From positions 16,944-80,943 of the forward strand of contig JANTGF010000010.1 in assembly GCA_024763075.1 (NCBI GenBank): 64,000 nt of DNA, in the 5' to 3' direction. The DNA is from Bacteroidales bacterium. GTDB taxonomy: Bacteria > Bacteroidota > Bacteroidia > Bacteroidales > VadinHA17. Position numbers and translations under genes: made by a program. Positions 28,336-37,393 of this stretch are shown one piece after another; positions within the stretch are counted from its first letter, which is position 1; each line of letters begins with the position of its first letter. Below the pieces are notes generated by a model, which saw nothing but the letters and a program-made list of their open reading frames with translations, did no database searches and had not been told where the DNA came from.

Positions 28336-29655
28336 TTAACCCGCCTTAATTTTTCGAGTAATCTGCCTGTGCCATTTCACATCACTCCATATCCCTTTAA
28401 ACTGTGGATGTGTAAAGTTTGAGGTACAGATAAATTTATAGCCGTGCTTTACTGAGAGTTCAGTTGCTACTTCAGCAGCATATTTTATAAATTCCCATCC
28501 GGTTAATGGATGGTCCTGCCAGAAAACAGCACCCCAGCCTTCTGTATTTCCTACCGGAATATTGTATTTCTTACCCAGTTCAGCAGCTTTCCTGATCCTT
28601 TCTTCCATCCAGGTTGAAAGTTCTTCTTTATTGTCACTCCAGTAGCTCAAAACTTTTGCATAGGATTCTCCAAAATGCCTGTCTTTATCGCTTCGGAACA
28701 TGTTCAGACCGGAAACACCGGTTTTTGAATTAAAATCACCATTATGTGCAAACCAGAAATGGGGGTCAATAGCACCAAACTTTGAAAAGTCAATCTGAGT
28801 CCAACTGGTTGCTCCCGGCTGACTCACAAAAAACTTCAAATCCGGCCATTTGATTTTAAGTTTTGCAATAACGCTATCGATAAAAACCTGGTAAAATTCC
28901 TGTTGCAGAGGTGTAAACCGGTCATTTTTTCTTTTCATAAAAACTTCATCCGGAACGTTGGCCTCCGGGTTATTTTCCTTGAAGGTCTTCTCGTTGCTGC
29001 GTTGATTCATCTCTTTTTTAAACCACTCAAAACCATGCCAGAGCGGGTATTCATTCAAAAGGTCCACATAAATTATGTTTTCCAGGAGATCGTGATCATT
29101 GATAAAGGCCAGTGTTTCATCCCATGCCCTTACAAAGTCATCAATCCCGTTGAATTCAAGATTTCTTTTCGTTCCATGAGGCATAAACCATGTAGCCAGA
29201 CCAATGTAAATTTTTCGTTCTTTGCATTTTGATAAAAACTCAACCAGTCCTTCCCTTGGTCTTGAATGCATGGAAAACTGATTTCCCCAGTAAGAAGGTT
29301 TCCAGGTCTCTCTAATGTGAAAAAATTCCTCCTGAATATTCCCTTTACTGTCTGCAGCCACAAACTGAGGGAAACAATCCATCCGGATGGCATTGTATCC
29401 TCTTTCCACCAATCCATCCAGCACTTTGTCCCAGTCTTCAAAGTCACCTTGTTTATGGTGGCGCAACAGCCAGGTATAATCCCACATGGCAATGGCTACC
29501 GGTTTTTTCATTTTCATTAAGTCAGTAGGTCCATGATTTCCGGTGGAAGGATTTTGTAAATTGCATGCCGGAAAAAGGGAGGAAATCATCATTGCACCGC
29601 TTGCTGCTGCGGCGTTTTTGATAAAGTTGCGACGGTTAAATTTAGTATGTGCCAT
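28336..29655 (-). CDS. Tat-exported clan GH-A-like glycoside hydrolase (cellulase-like)
   Basis: With the start at MAHTKFNRRNFIKN (29655) the protein is 439 residues; the track start seven codons earlier is less likely. It has a twin-arginine signal and a lipobox (LFPACN), so it is probably a Tat-exported lipoprotein. The barrel begins IAMWDYTWLLRHHKQG. The likely acid/base is the Glu of YVDLLNEYPLW, with the clan-A Asn-Glu pair intact, and the likely nucleophile is the Glu of GNTEGWG. It belongs to a cellulase-like group near GH5, substrate unknown. It is a clear paralogue of the next gene upstream (shared MWDY.W, GDFEDWDKV/GGEYENYDKV, LVERGYNAIRMD/LVERGFNTVRID). The genes are separated by about 25 bases. 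Confidence 0.8.
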   Translation of the reverse strand: MAHTKFNRRNFIKNAAAASGAMMISSLFPACNLQNPSTGNHGPTDLMKMKKPVAIAMWDYTWLLRHHKQGDFEDWDKVLDGLVERGYNAIRMDCFPQFVAADSKGNIQEEFFHIRETWKPSYWGNQFSMHSRPREGLVEFLSKCKERKIYIGLATWFMPHGTKRNLEFNGIDDFVRAWDETLAFINDHDLLENIIYVDLLNEYPLWHGFEWFKKEMNQRSNEKTFKENNPEANVPDEVFMKRKNDRFTPLQQEFYQVFIDSVIAKLKIKWPDLKFFVSQPGATSWTQIDFSKFGAIDPHFWFAHNGDFNSKTGVSGLNMFRSDKDRHFGESYAKVLSYWSDNKEELSTWMEERIRKAAELGKKYNIPVGNTEGWGAVFWQDHPLTGWEFIKYAAEVATELSVKHGYKFICTSNFTHPQFKGIWSDVKWHRQITRKIKAG

Positions 29656-29679
29656 AATATTATGTAAAAAATCCAAGAT

Positions 29680-30966
29680 CTAGTTCTCTAAAAACCCATT
29701 GTTTACTTTCTGATACCATTCCACATTTTCCCAGTTATCCCAGTAAGGATGACTGAAATTCCATGGAGTGGTTCCCCAGAATCCGTAATCCGATGACAGT
29801 TGCATTCCTTCTTCGCACCAGTCATACAACCATTTCCATGTAAGATCCTTGTGATCCATATGCCACCATGGCCCCCAGGCTTCCGTGGTAACCAGCGGAG
29901 CTGCGATCTCTTCCGACCATTCCTTTGCCCATTTCAAACGGTTGTGCATGTCTTTCATCAGCATGGGCCTCACGGAATGCATGGTCTTGTTAATCCGGTC
30001 CATATAGTCTTTATAATTGTGCTCCCCACGGTCTTTTTTCAAGCCTCCAAATCCACTTCTTGAACTAAAGCGTTCGCTTTGAGTCATCCAGAAATGAAGC
30101 TCAAGTACATCAAATGTTTTCAGGTTCATTGCCCTGACTTCTTCCCAAAAACTTGTTAACGAAAAGGTAAACCGCAATTCCGGATATTTCCACTGAAAAT
30201 GGGTCAAAGTGGAGTTCATATAGTTTCTTACAAACTTCATTTGAGCATCATTCCATTTTAGCTTTCTAAAGCTATTCCGGACGCTCCCTGCAGCTTCCAT
30301 AGCCTCCGGTGCAGAACGGAGTTCTTTACTTTTTACCTGTCCCAAACGGTTCAATTCCGGGGCAACCGGACTGAAATAAGGAAACTCCTGATCAAAATCA
30401 ACATAAACCACATGACTCAGTAAATCGTTTTCTTTTAATAGTTCAAGAACTTTTTCCCAGGCTTTCCAGAAGTATTCCCTCCGGGTAAAATCTTTTCTGA
30501 TATCAGGAAACTCCGCTGCACCTTTTCCCCACGAAGAAAGAATAACAGAAATGTTTTTCTTTTTGCATACTTTCATGAACTCTGTTAATTCTGAAACAAC
30601 AGCATGTTTCCGGTCTTTGTCACTTGCCCCCCAGTTTCGCAAAGGATCTCCGGCAATGGTAACCATCTGCCCCTTATCTTCTAATTTTCCTATCACCAGG
30701 GGGAAAGCATCAATTCTTACGGTGTTGAATCCACGTTCAACCAGTTCGTCGCATACTTTATCATAATTTTCATATTCTCCGCCCGGATAATGTTTATTTA
30801 ACCAGGAATAATCCCACATGGCTATGGTTAATCTGGAAGGAGACAAGCCTGTACGCATGTCGTATGTCTCAGAATTGTTATGATCAGAGAAGTTTTCATG
30901 TTCATTGCAGCTGGTGATGAACAATACCATCATGCTAAGGAGACCTAAGAAAACGTATTTTCGCAT
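29680..30966 (-). CDS. clan GH-A-like lipoprotein, paralogue with altered acid/base motif
   Basis: A 428-residue lipoprotein (signal ending LFITSCNEH). It is homologous to the downstream gene along its whole length. The expected Asn-Glu pair is replaced: YVDFDQEFPYF has Gln before the putative acid/base Glu, whereas the partner has LLNEYPL. The likely nucleophile block VTTEAWGPWW is kept. In clan-A glycosidases the Asn contacts the substrate 2-hydroxyl, so specificity or activity may have shifted. It is the first gene of the trio that continues into the SGNH/DUF5703 fusion. Two different export routes (Sec lipoprotein here, Tat for the partner) are used for two closely related enzymes. Confidence 0.8.
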   Translation of the reverse strand: MRKYVFLGLLSMMVLFITSCNEHENFSDHNNSETYDMRTGLSPSRLTIAMWDYSWLNKHYPGGEYENYDKVCDELVERGFNTVRIDAFPLVIGKLEDKGQMVTIAGDPLRNWGASDKDRKHAVVSELTEFMKVCKKKNISVILSSWGKGAAEFPDIRKDFTRREYFWKAWEKVLELLKENDLLSHVVYVDFDQEFPYFSPVAPELNRLGQVKSKELRSAPEAMEAAGSVRNSFRKLKWNDAQMKFVRNYMNSTLTHFQWKYPELRFTFSLTSFWEEVRAMNLKTFDVLELHFWMTQSERFSSRSGFGGLKKDRGEHNYKDYMDRINKTMHSVRPMLMKDMHNRLKWAKEWSEEIAAPLVTTEAWGPWWHMDHKDLTWKWLYDWCEEGMQLSSDYGFWGTTPWNFSHPYWDNWENVEWYQKVNNGFLEN

Positions 30967-31138
30967 TTTTATGCCTTTTGAAGTTTTAAACTACGTAATA
31001 TAATAATTAACACCTGAATAAATGATCTTTGGTTTAGCTTTAGAATTCAGCCTAGGAAAATACTAAAAATATTTTAGAATTTCAGATTAATAATATTTTT
31101 CTTTATCTTACTCACAAATATTAATAATCAGTATCCCT

Positions 31139-33457
31139 ATGTACACTTTTATTAGAAAATCAGCACTTTTCGTATTACTTTATTTATTTATTTTCTTCTC
31201 CTCTCCTGCTGAAGGTTTCTGCCAGGAAAATCATTTGTGGAAAGCAGTTCCCGATCAGGTTTTTCTTCAGGAAACGGGACAAAAGATCCCGCTTGACAAA
31301 CCGGTTACATCCGTGGCAGTAATAAATGAGCAGTGTTATGTTGTAATTGGTGGCAAAATCAGTTTGCTACGAAATGATTCTTTTGCACCTGATCCCGACA
31401 CACCGGCAAATGTTAAAAAGCTAAAATCCGTAAATAATGAACTTTGGGCTCTTTCAACCGGGGGTATTTATCTCCTTAAGGAAAAGGGGTGGCAAAAAAT
31501 TGATGACAGGGAATTTGTGGATATATGCTTACATCTGGGCGCTCCCTATGCTGCTACCCGGAATGAAGTATATCGTTTCGACGGGGAAAAATTCAATGAT
31601 GTTAAACCGGAAGGTGGCTATCTTTCCAGTGATATTACCATGCTGATGGAAGATGGCAGCCAGGTGCTTGCAGATCCTGTACGTGTGGGTCCGGTTGACC
31701 AGATAGCTTCATTCAGCGGTACCTTGTTTATTCTAAGGCCGGGGAAATTGGTAGCCCTTGACGGGAAAGTTGTAAATCAGGACTTTGTTGACTGGGGTAC
31801 GCTTCCCTCCCCCAACACCCGGGATATGCTGAGTTTTGGAAGTCGCATTTTTGTTAGTACTAACAGGGGGCTGGGTGTGTTACGCGGTGCTGCACTGACC
31901 TCATTGAAAGGAAAAGACGGACTCCCTTTTGAAGAAACCACCTGTCTTGAAGCCGGTTTTGACAATGATATATGGATTGGCACTTCCAAAGGAGCCATTC
32001 GTATGCTCAGGAATGACTGGCATTATTTTGGAGCGGATCACTGGTTGCCCGGGGATAATGTGAATGATATTGCCGTTGGGAATAAGGTAGTATATATTGC
32101 TACGGATCATGGTTTGGGAATTATTCGGTATGAACCATATACTCTACTGAAAAAAGCATTGTATTATGAAAGATACATTGATGAATGGGGAATGAAGCGA
32201 CTTGGATTTATTCATACCCTGTACAAAAAAGGAGATGAATGGATCAGAGAGATCAGTGACAATGACGGAGGTCATACAGCACCTTACCTTGCTGCTATGA
32301 GCTATAAATATGCAGTTACCGGAGATGAAGCTGCCCGAAAGGAAGCAGTTGAATCTTTTAAAGCCATGCTCTGGCTGGAAAAGGTTACCCCGGTGGATGG
32401 ACTGGTAGCCCGCGCTATCTGGTCAACTACCGCCGATGCCGACAGCCGTAGTAAACATGGCTCTGGCGGATTACCTGCAAAATGGTACCCTTCGGATGAC
32501 GGGTTATGGTACTGGAAGGGAGATACATCCAGCGATGAGATTATTACTCACTTTTATTCTGTTTCAATCTTTCACGACCTGGTTGCCAAAGGCAAAGAGA
32601 AGAAAATGGCCGAACAACATCTTGCCAGGATAGCTACTTACATTATGGAAAACGGGTGGATGTTGATAGATATGGATGGAAAACCTACCCGCTGGGGGCG
32701 ATGGGATCCAAAATATTTACTCAGCCCTTATGGATATTACGACAAGGGTTTAAACGGGCTGGAAGCGATGACATTTGCAAAAACTGCTTATGCCTTAACG
32801 GGGGATGAAAAGTTTATGGAAGGATTTCAGCAACTGGTGGACTGGGGCTATCTGAATTACATCATTCGCCAGAAAAATACTTTTCCTCCGGAAGTTGTGG
32901 CCCCCTGGGATGATAACCTGGCTTTCCGGAGTTATTATACAATTCTTCGTTATACAAAAGATCCTGTATTAAGGTCAATATTTCTTCGCAGCCTGGAGCG
33001 GACATTTGAAGTGAAGCGAATGGAACATATTGGCTGGTTCAATTTCTCCTACGGAGCTTTAACCGGAAATGATTGTGAAGCAGACCGGGCAGCAAAGTTT
33101 TTACGGGAATGGCATTTGGATTGTATTGAATACAATTACCGTAACTCTTTCAGAGACGATTTGTACCCGGAAAAAGGTTATGTACCCTACCAGGGAGGAA
33201 CAAAAGCGATATCACCCAGGGAAACAAGCGTTAAAAGAGGAAGCCGTAGTTCTCTGGTGTATGACGGAGGAGCCAATGGAAAAAGGGTTATGGAACCTAC
33301 TGGCTTCCTTCGCGATTACTGGATGGGAAGATATTATGAGATCATTGAAGCTCCAACTGTAACTGAAACTTATCTGATATCCGTTCCCAAAAACAAAGAA
33401 AATAACACTATTGGAGCAAAGCCTTACGATGGTCCGGGCCGGCCAAAAATGTATTAA
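31139..33457 (+). CDS. exported beta-propeller fused to (alpha/alpha)6-type domain
   Basis: This 772-residue protein has a signal ending SPAEGFCQ. Residues about 30-340 are repeated short units such as VNNELWALSTGGIYLL, GSRIFVSTNRGLGVLRG, DNDIWIGTSKGAIRML and GNKVVYIATDHGLGIIRY, which are two-component-regulator-type propeller blades. The C-terminal part (about 345-772) is helical with SSDEIITHFYSVSIFHDLV and MDGKPTRWGRWDP, motifs I recall from a conserved uncharacterised toroid domain of Bacteroidota and Planctomycetota. There is no transmembrane segment, kinase or regulator, unlike normal propeller sensors. It could bind or cleave a glycan. It is the first plus-strand gene before the redox operon, 55 bases upstream of it. 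Confidence 0.75.
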   Translation: MYTFIRKSALFVLLYLFIFFSSPAEGFCQENHLWKAVPDQVFLQETGQKIPLDKPVTSVAVINEQCYVVIGGKISLLRNDSFAPDPDTPANVKKLKSVNNELWALSTGGIYLLKEKGWQKIDDREFVDICLHLGAPYAATRNEVYRFDGEKFNDVKPEGGYLSSDITMLMEDGSQVLADPVRVGPVDQIASFSGTLFILRPGKLVALDGKVVNQDFVDWGTLPSPNTRDMLSFGSRIFVSTNRGLGVLRGAALTSLKGKDGLPFEETTCLEAGFDNDIWIGTSKGAIRMLRNDWHYFGADHWLPGDNVNDIAVGNKVVYIATDHGLGIIRYEPYTLLKKALYYERYIDEWGMKRLGFIHTLYKKGDEWIREISDNDGGHTAPYLAAMSYKYAVTGDEAARKEAVESFKAMLWLEKVTPVDGLVARAIWSTTADADSRSKHGSGGLPAKWYPSDDGLWYWKGDTSSDEIITHFYSVSIFHDLVAKGKEKKMAEQHLARIATYIMENGWMLIDMDGKPTRWGRWDPKYLLSPYGYYDKGLNGLEAMTFAKTAYALTGDEKFMEGFQQLVDWGYLNYIIRQKNTFPPEVVAPWDDNLAFRSYYTILRYTKDPVLRSIFLRSLERTFEVKRMEHIGWFNFSYGALTGNDCEADRAAKFLREWHLDCIEYNYRNSFRDDLYPEKGYVPYQGGTKAISPRETSVKRGSRSSLVYDGGANGKRVMEPTGFLRDYWMGRYYEIIEAPTVTETYLISVPKNKENNTIGAKPYDGPGRPKMY

Positions 33458-33512
33458 AAATAAATAACAAATAAATACTTCGTAGATCAGGAATAATTAA
33501 ATTTATAAATAA

Positions 33513-34100
33513 ATGAAAGCAAGTATTCTGGATGGTTTAGGAAAAGGTGATATTGCAATGAATAACATTCATAAAATGATTATCCATGAACTCATGGAAA
33601 TTGAATGGAAGGTTGAATCTTTTATTTTACACGATATGAAAATCACCCATTGCCTGGGTTGTTTTGAATGCTGGATGAAAACTCCCGGAATATGCCGGTT
33701 CGATGATGCCGGGCGAAAAATTGCCAAAAGCTTTATACAAAGTGATCTGGTTATTTTTCTAACGCCGGTTACTTTTGGCGGCTACTCTTCAGAGTTGAAA
33801 AAAGCGCTGGACCGGATTATATGTCTTGACCTTCCGTTTTTTAAAAGATATAACGGAGAAGTTCATCATAAAATGCGGTATAAAAAATATCCGGGTTTCA
33901 TGGTGGCTGGTATTTTGCCGGAAGCAGATCCGGAAAGTGAACGAATATTCAAAACCCTGGTTGAACGGAACGCACTCAACTTTTTTCCTCCTGCTCATGT
34001 CAGTGGGTTCATATACAGATATCAAAGTCAGGAAGAAATCCAGAAAACGATCAACACACTTCTTGGCGTTACAGAAACAATCACATCAATAACAAACTAA
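33513..34100 (+). CDS. NAD(P)H-dependent flavodoxin-fold oxidoreductase
   Basis: A 195-residue protein of the NADPH-dependent FMN reductase / iron-sulfur-flavoprotein-like group. The conserved segment CLGCFECWMKTPGICRFDDAG is typical of these cysteine-rich flavoproteins, and DLVIFLTPVTFGGYSSELKKALDR forms the second flavin loop. The usual N-terminal GSPR phosphate loop is replaced by DGLGKGDIA, so flavin binding may be weaker or shared with the partner. It is cytoplasmic. It ends 4 bases before the next flavodoxin-fold gene, which has the canonical loop, so they may form a heterodimer or pass electrons to each other. The substrate is unknown. Confidence 0.8.
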   Translation: MKASILDGLGKGDIAMNNIHKMIIHELMEIEWKVESFILHDMKITHCLGCFECWMKTPGICRFDDAGRKIAKSFIQSDLVIFLTPVTFGGYSSELKKALDRIICLDLPFFKRYNGEVHHKMRYKKYPGFMVAGILPEADPESERIFKTLVERNALNFFPPAHVSGFIYRYQSQEEIQKTINTLLGVTETITSITN

Positions 34101-34104
34101 GGCA

Positions 34105-34785
34105 ATGAGAACAAAAAAGCAGGCACTACTCCTGGTCGGAAGCCCCGGAAAAGAGAACAGTACATCTGCATCACTGGGTACCTTCTTAATTGAAAAATTA
34201 CAGGATCATGGATTTAAAACAGATGTTCTTTTCATCTATAAATCAATCAGGCAGGATGATAGCAAAAGAGCTTTACTGGGAAAGGTTCGTCAGGCGGATG
34301 TAGTTGTGATTGCATTTCCTCTGTATGTTGATTCCCTGCCCTATCTGGTTGTCAAATCACTGGAAATCATTGCAAAAGACAGAAAAGAGAAAATACCAAA
34401 AACGGAACAAAGTTTACTTTGCATCGTAAATAACGGGTTTCCAGAAGCAAGTCAGAATGATACTGCAATTGCCATATGCCACAGATTTGCCGCTGAAACT
34501 GGTTTTAAATGGGCCGGAGGTCTTGCTCTGGGAGGCGGAGGTGCTATAGGAGATAAACCATTATCCGGTATTAAATCCAGGGCAAGGAATGTCATAAAAT
34601 CACTGGAAATTACTGCGAATTCCTTAAATTCCAGAGTACCTTTGCCTCAGGAAGCCATCACATTAATGGCAAGACCTATCGTTCCAAAGTGGCTTTACCT
34701 TTTAATTGCCACGATTGGCTGGAAGAAAACAGCGAAAAAATTTAACACACATAAAAATTTATATGACAGGCCATTTTTAAGTTAA
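34105..34785 (+). CDS. flavodoxin-fold NAD(P)H oxidoreductase
   Basis: A 226-residue flavodoxin-fold protein with a clean phosphate-binding loop (LLLVGSPGKENSTSASLG) and second flavin loop (VVIAFPLYVDSLPYLVVKSLE). GGLALGGGGAIGDKPL is an extra glycine-rich segment. The C-terminus (PIVPKWLYLLIATIGWKKTAKKF) is hydrophobic and could touch the membrane. It is likely a soluble or peripherally bound FMN reductase. It lies 4 bases after the first flavoprotein gene and 70 bases before the MBL gene, in the same plus-strand group. Confidence 0.8.
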   Translation: MRTKKQALLLVGSPGKENSTSASLGTFLIEKLQDHGFKTDVLFIYKSIRQDDSKRALLGKVRQADVVVIAFPLYVDSLPYLVVKSLEIIAKDRKEKIPKTEQSLLCIVNNGFPEASQNDTAIAICHRFAAETGFKWAGGLALGGGGAIGDKPLSGIKSRARNVIKSLEITANSLNSRVPLPQEAITLMARPIVPKWLYLLIATIGWKKTAKKFNTHKNLYDRPFLS

Positions 34786-34855
34786 ATTAAAAAATAAGAC
34801 TTGGATTTTCATTAAAATTTTAGTACTTTGGTATAATCATCAACACTCACCAATT

Positions 34856-35527
34856 ATGGAAATCCATAAAATAAAATCAGGCATCACCAATTGCTACATA
34901 ATAGGTGATAAAAGCAAGGTTCTTATTGATACCGGTATGCCAGGTGAATTTGATAAGTTTAAACAGAGCCTGAAGGATTTGGATATTGCTCCGGAACAAA
35001 TTTCATACCTTATTATTACCCATGGCCATTGGGATAATATTGGGAATGCCAGTAAGATAAAAGACTTGACAGGTGCAAAGGTCTTGGCGCATAAAAACGA
35101 CAGGGAACTAATTGAAGAAGGCAGAAAATTCATTCCTTCCGGCGTTACAAAATGGGGCAAAATCTTACGGCCCCTTTTAAATCTGATGATTAAAAAATTC
35201 TCCATGGAACCCACACAGGTGGATATTGAAATTAATGATGAGGATTTCTCCCTGGAAAAATTCGGGGTAAAAGGCAGGATTCTGTTTACTCCGGGCCATT
35301 CTCCCGGTTCTGTATCAGTTTTACTTGACACAGGAGAAGCTTTTGTGGGTGACATGGCCATGAATGCTCTTCCTTTGACCATCTGTCCGGAACTTCCTAT
35401 TTTTGCAGAAGATTTGGCTGAAGTAAAAACCAGCTGGGAAAAACTGATAGCCAAAGGTGCCACAACCATCTATCCTGCCAATGGTGATGCTTTTTTGATC
35501 AGTAAAATATCTGATAAAATAGCTTAA
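34856..35527 (+). CDS. metallo-beta-lactamase-fold protein lacking two site-2 histidines
   Basis: A 223-residue MBL-fold protein without signal peptide. The classical HxHxDH motif reads THGHWDN: His56, His58 and Asp60 are present, but the final His is Asn61. His148 in TPGHSPGS and Asp166 in FVGDMAMN are intact, while the C-terminal His of the usual YPGHG block is replaced by Asn209 in YPANGDAF. By analogy with other MBL enzymes, metal site 1 is complete while both histidines of site 2 are changed, predicting a mononuclear enzyme or altered chemistry. It lies between flavodoxin-fold genes and a flavodoxin-ferredoxin gene, so a redox or cofactor-related hydrolysis is likely. Confidence 0.85.
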   Translation: MEIHKIKSGITNCYIIGDKSKVLIDTGMPGEFDKFKQSLKDLDIAPEQISYLIITHGHWDNIGNASKIKDLTGAKVLAHKNDRELIEEGRKFIPSGVTKWGKILRPLLNLMIKKFSMEPTQVDIEINDEDFSLEKFGVKGRILFTPGHSPGSVSVLLDTGEAFVGDMAMNALPLTICPELPIFAEDLAEVKTSWEKLIAKGATTIYPANGDAFLISKISDKIA

Positions 35528-35585
35528 ATAATTTTAAACAACAATCTGAATTTGTTTACAAACAGACCTGATTCATGAGACCGGG

Positions 35586-36656
35586 ATGACAAAGAATACA
35601 AAAAAAAAATACAAGAAAATCCTGATCTGGAACTTTTCAGGTACCGGTAATGCCCGTTTTTCAGCAAACTATATTGCTAAAACTGCACGAGAGGCCGGAT
35701 ATCATCAGGTTTCTGTATATAACATCGCAGATAAGCAACAGGATTATTCTGAAATTCAAAACAATTGTCTTATTGGCTTTTGTTTCCCGACGCATGGCTT
35801 TAACGCACCCCCAATTGTCCTGAAATTCATCTGGAATTTTCCAGGGAGAAAAGCAGATGTTTTCCTCCTGAACACCAGAGCAGGCATGAAATTCTTCAAT
35901 ATTCATACACCGGGTATCGGTGGCCTTGCTTTATGGTTACCGGCACTTATTCTTCTGATAAAAGGCTATAATCCCATTGGTTTCCGTCCCATTGATTTGC
36001 CCTCAAACTGGATATACCTGCACCCTGGACTGAACTCTAATGCCAAACAATTTATTCAAAACCGCAGCAGTATAACCTTGAGGAATTTTACGCATAAAAT
36101 TTTAAAAGGAAAGTCCGTCTTGAACGGATGGCTCTGGTTTCCATTGGATATCATGCTGGTACCCATTTCCCTGGGATATTATTTATATGGCCGTTTTGTG
36201 CTTTCTAAAACATATTTTGCAAGCTATAAATGCACCAATTGCGGACTTTGCATTAGGAATTGTCCGGTCGGTGCTATAAAATATGTAAATAACCGGCCCT
36301 ACTGGACTTTCAGCTGTGAAAGCTGTATGAGATGTATCAACCATTGCCCAGAGAGAGCCATCGAAACAGCTCACGGATACTCCTTTCTAATCTGGTGGTT
36401 GGCCTTTTCCATTGTTCCCATGTTCATTTTAAATGGATTGTTAAAGTATCGTATTATTAGTGCTGAATTATACCATGAACATTATAGTTTGCTGTTTAAT
36501 ATTATAACTTTCATTTTTGGATTCATCATTTTCTTTTTTGGTTATCTGATCCTTCATCAGCTTCTCCGGGTAAGGATACTAAACAAATTGATTACATTTA
36601 CATCCTTTACCCGGTTTAAGTTCTGGAAAAGATATAAAAATGAATATCCGGTGTAA
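35586..36656 (+). CDS. EFR1-type flavodoxin-ferredoxin membrane protein
   Basis: A 356-residue fusion. Residues about 12-110 form a flavodoxin-like domain (IWNFSGTGNARFSANYIA, FCFPTHGFNAPP). Residues 216-254 hold two complete [4Fe-4S] motifs (Cys 216/219/222/226 and 244/247/250/254). The C-terminus has two hydrophobic segments (about 263-287 and 303-335), so it is membrane-attached with clusters probably cytoplasmic; a hydrophobic patch also lies between the flavodoxin and ferredoxin parts (about 110-200). The EFR1 family couples flavin and iron-sulfur electron transfer. Here it is placed to supply electrons to or from the two flavoproteins encoded just upstream. Confidence 0.85.
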   Translation: MTKNTKKKYKKILIWNFSGTGNARFSANYIAKTAREAGYHQVSVYNIADKQQDYSEIQNNCLIGFCFPTHGFNAPPIVLKFIWNFPGRKADVFLLNTRAGMKFFNIHTPGIGGLALWLPALILLIKGYNPIGFRPIDLPSNWIYLHPGLNSNAKQFIQNRSSITLRNFTHKILKGKSVLNGWLWFPLDIMLVPISLGYYLYGRFVLSKTYFASYKCTNCGLCIRNCPVGAIKYVNNRPYWTFSCESCMRCINHCPERAIETAHGYSFLIWWLAFSIVPMFILNGLLKYRIISAELYHEHYSLLFNIITFIFGFIIFFFGYLILHQLLRVRILNKLITFTSFTRFKFWKRYKNEYPV

Positions 36657-36689
36657 AAAGCTATAAATAACATTAAAGAAAAGAAAATA

Positions 36690-37382
36690 ATGACTGTAAT
36701 TGTTCATACCCCTACCTCAGATCTTAAAAGCAGTTTAGACTTTTATAAAAAACTGGATTTTTGTGTAATCTCTGAAAAAAAACCTTTGCTTGTCTCTGAC
36801 GGGAAAGTGCAAATTGAAATTAATCCTGACAGGTTTGCCCGTGCAGGAATAACATTGTACAGAGAAGGCCTGAAAACCGGGCTGGATGACTTAAAGAAGA
36901 TTTCAACCATTCTTGAAACACAGGATGGTTATTTGCTGAATGCTCCCAGTGGAACATGGGTCTATCTTAAGGAAACAAAAGATTCTAATGATTTCAATAC
37001 AGTAGATGTATGCACCTCTGTATTAGGCAATTTTTCCGGAATAAGCATAGAAACCATTGCCTTTGATCAATCTGTGAGTTTTTGGGAAATTTTAGGTTTT
37101 CAGGTGATCATGGGTTCCAGACAGGAAAGCTGGATAAGCCTGAAAAACGAAAATGGGTTTATAATAAGTCTGATGAAAGCGCTTACCTGTCCACATTTAT
37201 TCTTCAACCCCTCAATGACATATTTTAACGGTAAGAATAATCTGTCCGTAATTAAAAAGATAAGGGAGCTGGAAGTTCCCATAACAGAAGAGATTACACA
37301 GTTTAATCCAGATGGGATAGCGGATAATATTCTTATCAGAGATCCCGGCGGACTGGCTTTTTTTATTTTTAATGATGGATAA
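36690..37382 (+). CDS. VOC-superfamily (glyoxalase/dioxygenase-like) protein
   Basis: A 230-residue protein made of two VOC-like modules. The first starts VIVHTPTSDLKSSLDFYKKLDF and the second ISIETIAFDQSVSFWEILGFQVIMG; it ends NILIRDPGGLAFFIF, a typical VOC terminus. Possible metal ligands are His5 and Glu residues at equivalent positions, but I cannot confirm a full set. VOC proteins include glyoxalases, dioxygenases and resistance proteins. It is the last gene of the plus-strand redox group, 33 bases after the EFR1 gene, and is followed by the large composite repeat block. Confidence 0.75.
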   Translation: MTVIVHTPTSDLKSSLDFYKKLDFCVISEKKPLLVSDGKVQIEINPDRFARAGITLYREGLKTGLDDLKKISTILETQDGYLLNAPSGTWVYLKETKDSNDFNTVDVCTSVLGNFSGISIETIAFDQSVSFWEILGFQVIMGSRQESWISLKNENGFIISLMKALTCPHLFFNPSMTYFNGKNNLSVIKKIRELEVPITEEITQFNPDGIADNILIRDPGGLAFFIFNDG

Positions 37383-37393
37383 ATTAAAGCACT

